A stretch of 7,591 nt of DNA from Pseudomonadota bacterium (GTDB lineage: Bacteria > Pseudomonadota > Alphaproteobacteria > Sphingomonadales > SMXR01), in assembly GCA_022568115.1 (NCBI GenBank), contig JADFFP010000055.1, positions 1 to 7,591 of the forward strand, given 5' to 3'. The notes beneath the pieces are model-generated. The model did not search any database, had not been told where the DNA came from, and saw only the letters and a program-made list of their open reading frames with translations. Below, in pieces: positions 6,714 to 7,591 of this stretch (its first letter is position 1; each line of letters starts with the position of its first letter). The translations under genes were made by a program, and so were the position numbers.

Positions 6714-7083
6714 TGGTACGCTCACGCGGCTCACGCAGCTCACGCAAGCGGGCAGCTCTGCCCACCCGCTTGCGCAGGTAGTACAGCTTGGCCCGGCGCA
6801 CTTTCCCTCGGCGCAGCACCTTGATGCTCTCGATCAAGGGCGTGTGAAAGGGGAAAATCCGCTCCACGCCATGGCCCTGCGAGACCTTGCGCACGGTAAA
6901 GGTGGCGTTAAGACTGGCCGGCCCGTCGTGCCGGCGGATCACCACGCCTTCGAAGGCCTGCACGCGTTCCTTCTCCCCCTCGCGAATACGATAATTCACC
7001 CGCACCTGCGCACCCACCGGGGGAAAGTCGAGGTCCCTCCTGCGCTGGTTGTCCGCGATCCAATCTATGAGCGGTTGCCGCAT
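6706..7083 (-). CDS. rplS: 50S ribosomal protein L19
   Basis: This 125-residue protein is ribosomal protein L19, which sits at the interface between the large and small ribosomal subunits. Characteristic stretches are [20 protein letters not shown] (about 28-47), [33 protein letters not shown] and the basic [23 protein letters not shown] short charged tail of about 15 residues extends past the usual end. The ATG at 7083 is preceded by GGGAG with a 9-base spacer. An in-frame TTG six codons upstream (7101) is not needed, since family homology begins at MRQPLIDWI. It lies 57 bases after trmD and overlaps rnhB by 8 bases, the standard translation-gene cluster order. Confidence 0.96.
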   Translation of the reverse strand: MRQPLIDWIADNQRRRDLDFPPVGAQVRVNYRIREGEKERVQAFEGVVIRRHDGPASLNATFTVRKVSQGHGVERIFPFHTPLIESIKVLRRGKVRRAKLYYLRKRVGRAARLRELREPRERTNA

Positions 7084-7140
7084 CGTTCCATGCTCCCACA
7101 ACTGATTGATGCTGCATGAACGCCGCGGCGGCGGCGCGCG

Positions 7141-7591
7141 TCATGCCTGTCGTGCGTTCACCCGTTGATTCGACGCTGCTCCGCGTCCAGGGTGCTGGAG
7201 CAGATCCGGCCGCCGCTGCCGGGTACGATCGAGTGCCTGCTCGGAACGCCAAGCGTCGATGCGCGCATGATCCCCCGAAACGAGCACGTCCGGGACGCGC
7301 ATGCCCTCGAATTCGGCCGGCCGCGTGTACTGCGGGTATTCCAGGGCCGGCCCCGCGAACGATTCGTCCGCGGCGGAGGCCGGATTGCCCAGCACGGCGG
7401 GAATCAGCCTAGCGACAGCCTCGATGATGGCCATCGCCGCCGTCTCTCCGCCCAGCAGCACGAAGTCGCCCAGCGAGAGCTCTTCATCCACCAACGCCAA
7501 ACGGATGCGCTCGTCAAAACCCTCGTAGCGCCCGCAAATGAGAAGCAGGACCGAGTCTGCCGCGGCCAACTCCCCCGCCTTGTCCTGATCG
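7141..7591 (-). CDS. trmD: tRNA (guanine-37-N1)-methyltransferase (5' end beyond the window)
   Basis: TrmD methylates G37 of tRNAs that read CNN and some other codons, using S-adenosylmethionine, and prevents +1 frameshifting. About 149 codons are visible, and the frame is open through the right edge (...[10 protein letters not shown] before [15 protein letters not shown]). A TTG at 7569 is therefore not the start. Visible trefoil-knot/SPOUT marks are [23 protein letters not shown] (the family usually has VLSGGE, so a Ser-to-Leu variant), [25 protein letters not shown] and [14 protein letters not shown]. The C terminus is [10 protein letters not shown] followed by a roughly 18-residue tail. 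It heads the trmD-rplS-rnhB cluster. About 100 N-terminal residues should lie off the edge. Confidence 0.95.
   Translation of the reverse strand, partial: DQDKAGELAAADSVLLLICGRYEGFDERIRLALVDEELSLGDFVLLGGETAAMAIIEAVARLIPAVLGNPASAADESFAGPALEYPQYTRPAEFEGMRVPDVLVSGDHARIDAWRSEQALDRTRQRRPDLLQHPGRGAASNQRVNARQA

Noticed and set aside
6433..7119. 228-codon + strand frame opposite rnhB and rplS
   Set aside because: High GC creates long antisense frames; rplS and rnhB are unmistakable on the minus strand.

Overview
The window looks like two unrelated pieces of bacterial DNA joined near base 6260. The left piece (about 1-6260) is of moderate GC with AT-rich intergenic DNA. It carries a beta-oxidation operon on the + strand that meets a short minus-strand block. 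The right piece (about 6264-7591) is markedly GC-rich and carries, on the minus strand, the conserved translation cluster trmD-rplS-rnhB. The RNase HII gene is cut off exactly where the two pieces meet. A chimeric assembly or a recent rearrangement explains this better than a normal gene end.

Left piece, + strand: (1) the C-terminal 455 codons of an acyl-CoA dehydrogenase of the large DmdC-like type; (2) an acetyl-CoA acetyltransferase/3-ketoacyl-CoA thiolase; (3) a FadB/FadJ-type bifunctional enoyl-CoA hydratase/3-hydroxyacyl-CoA dehydrogenase; (4) a YjbQ/UPF0047 protein whose start codon overlaps the fadJ stop. The first three together cover all four steps of a beta-oxidation turn: dehydrogenation, hydration, dehydrogenation and thiolysis. 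The operon ends at a strong hairpin terminator (5226-5255) that is also well formed on the other strand.

Left piece, minus strand: a 34-codon gene for a small, hydrophobic, probably membrane-embedded protein (5316-5420), with a strong ribosome binding site, and upstream of it a YceI-family protein with an N-terminal membrane segment (5571-6191). The AT-rich DNA between them contains three TTAA tetramers spaced exactly 7 bases apart. This matches two overlapping CtrA boxes (TTAA-N7-TTAA), the binding site of the alphaproteobacterial response regulator CtrA. The boxes and the style of the beta-oxidation genes suggest an alphaproteobacterium for the left piece. That assignment is inference.

Right piece, minus strand: trmD (runs off the right edge), rplS and a 3'-truncated rnhB. 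This order is common in several phyla, so I cannot name the source organism.

The most interesting items are the tiny membrane-protein gene with its CtrA-like array, and the broken rnhB junction, which warns against reading yceI and rnhB as true neighbours.
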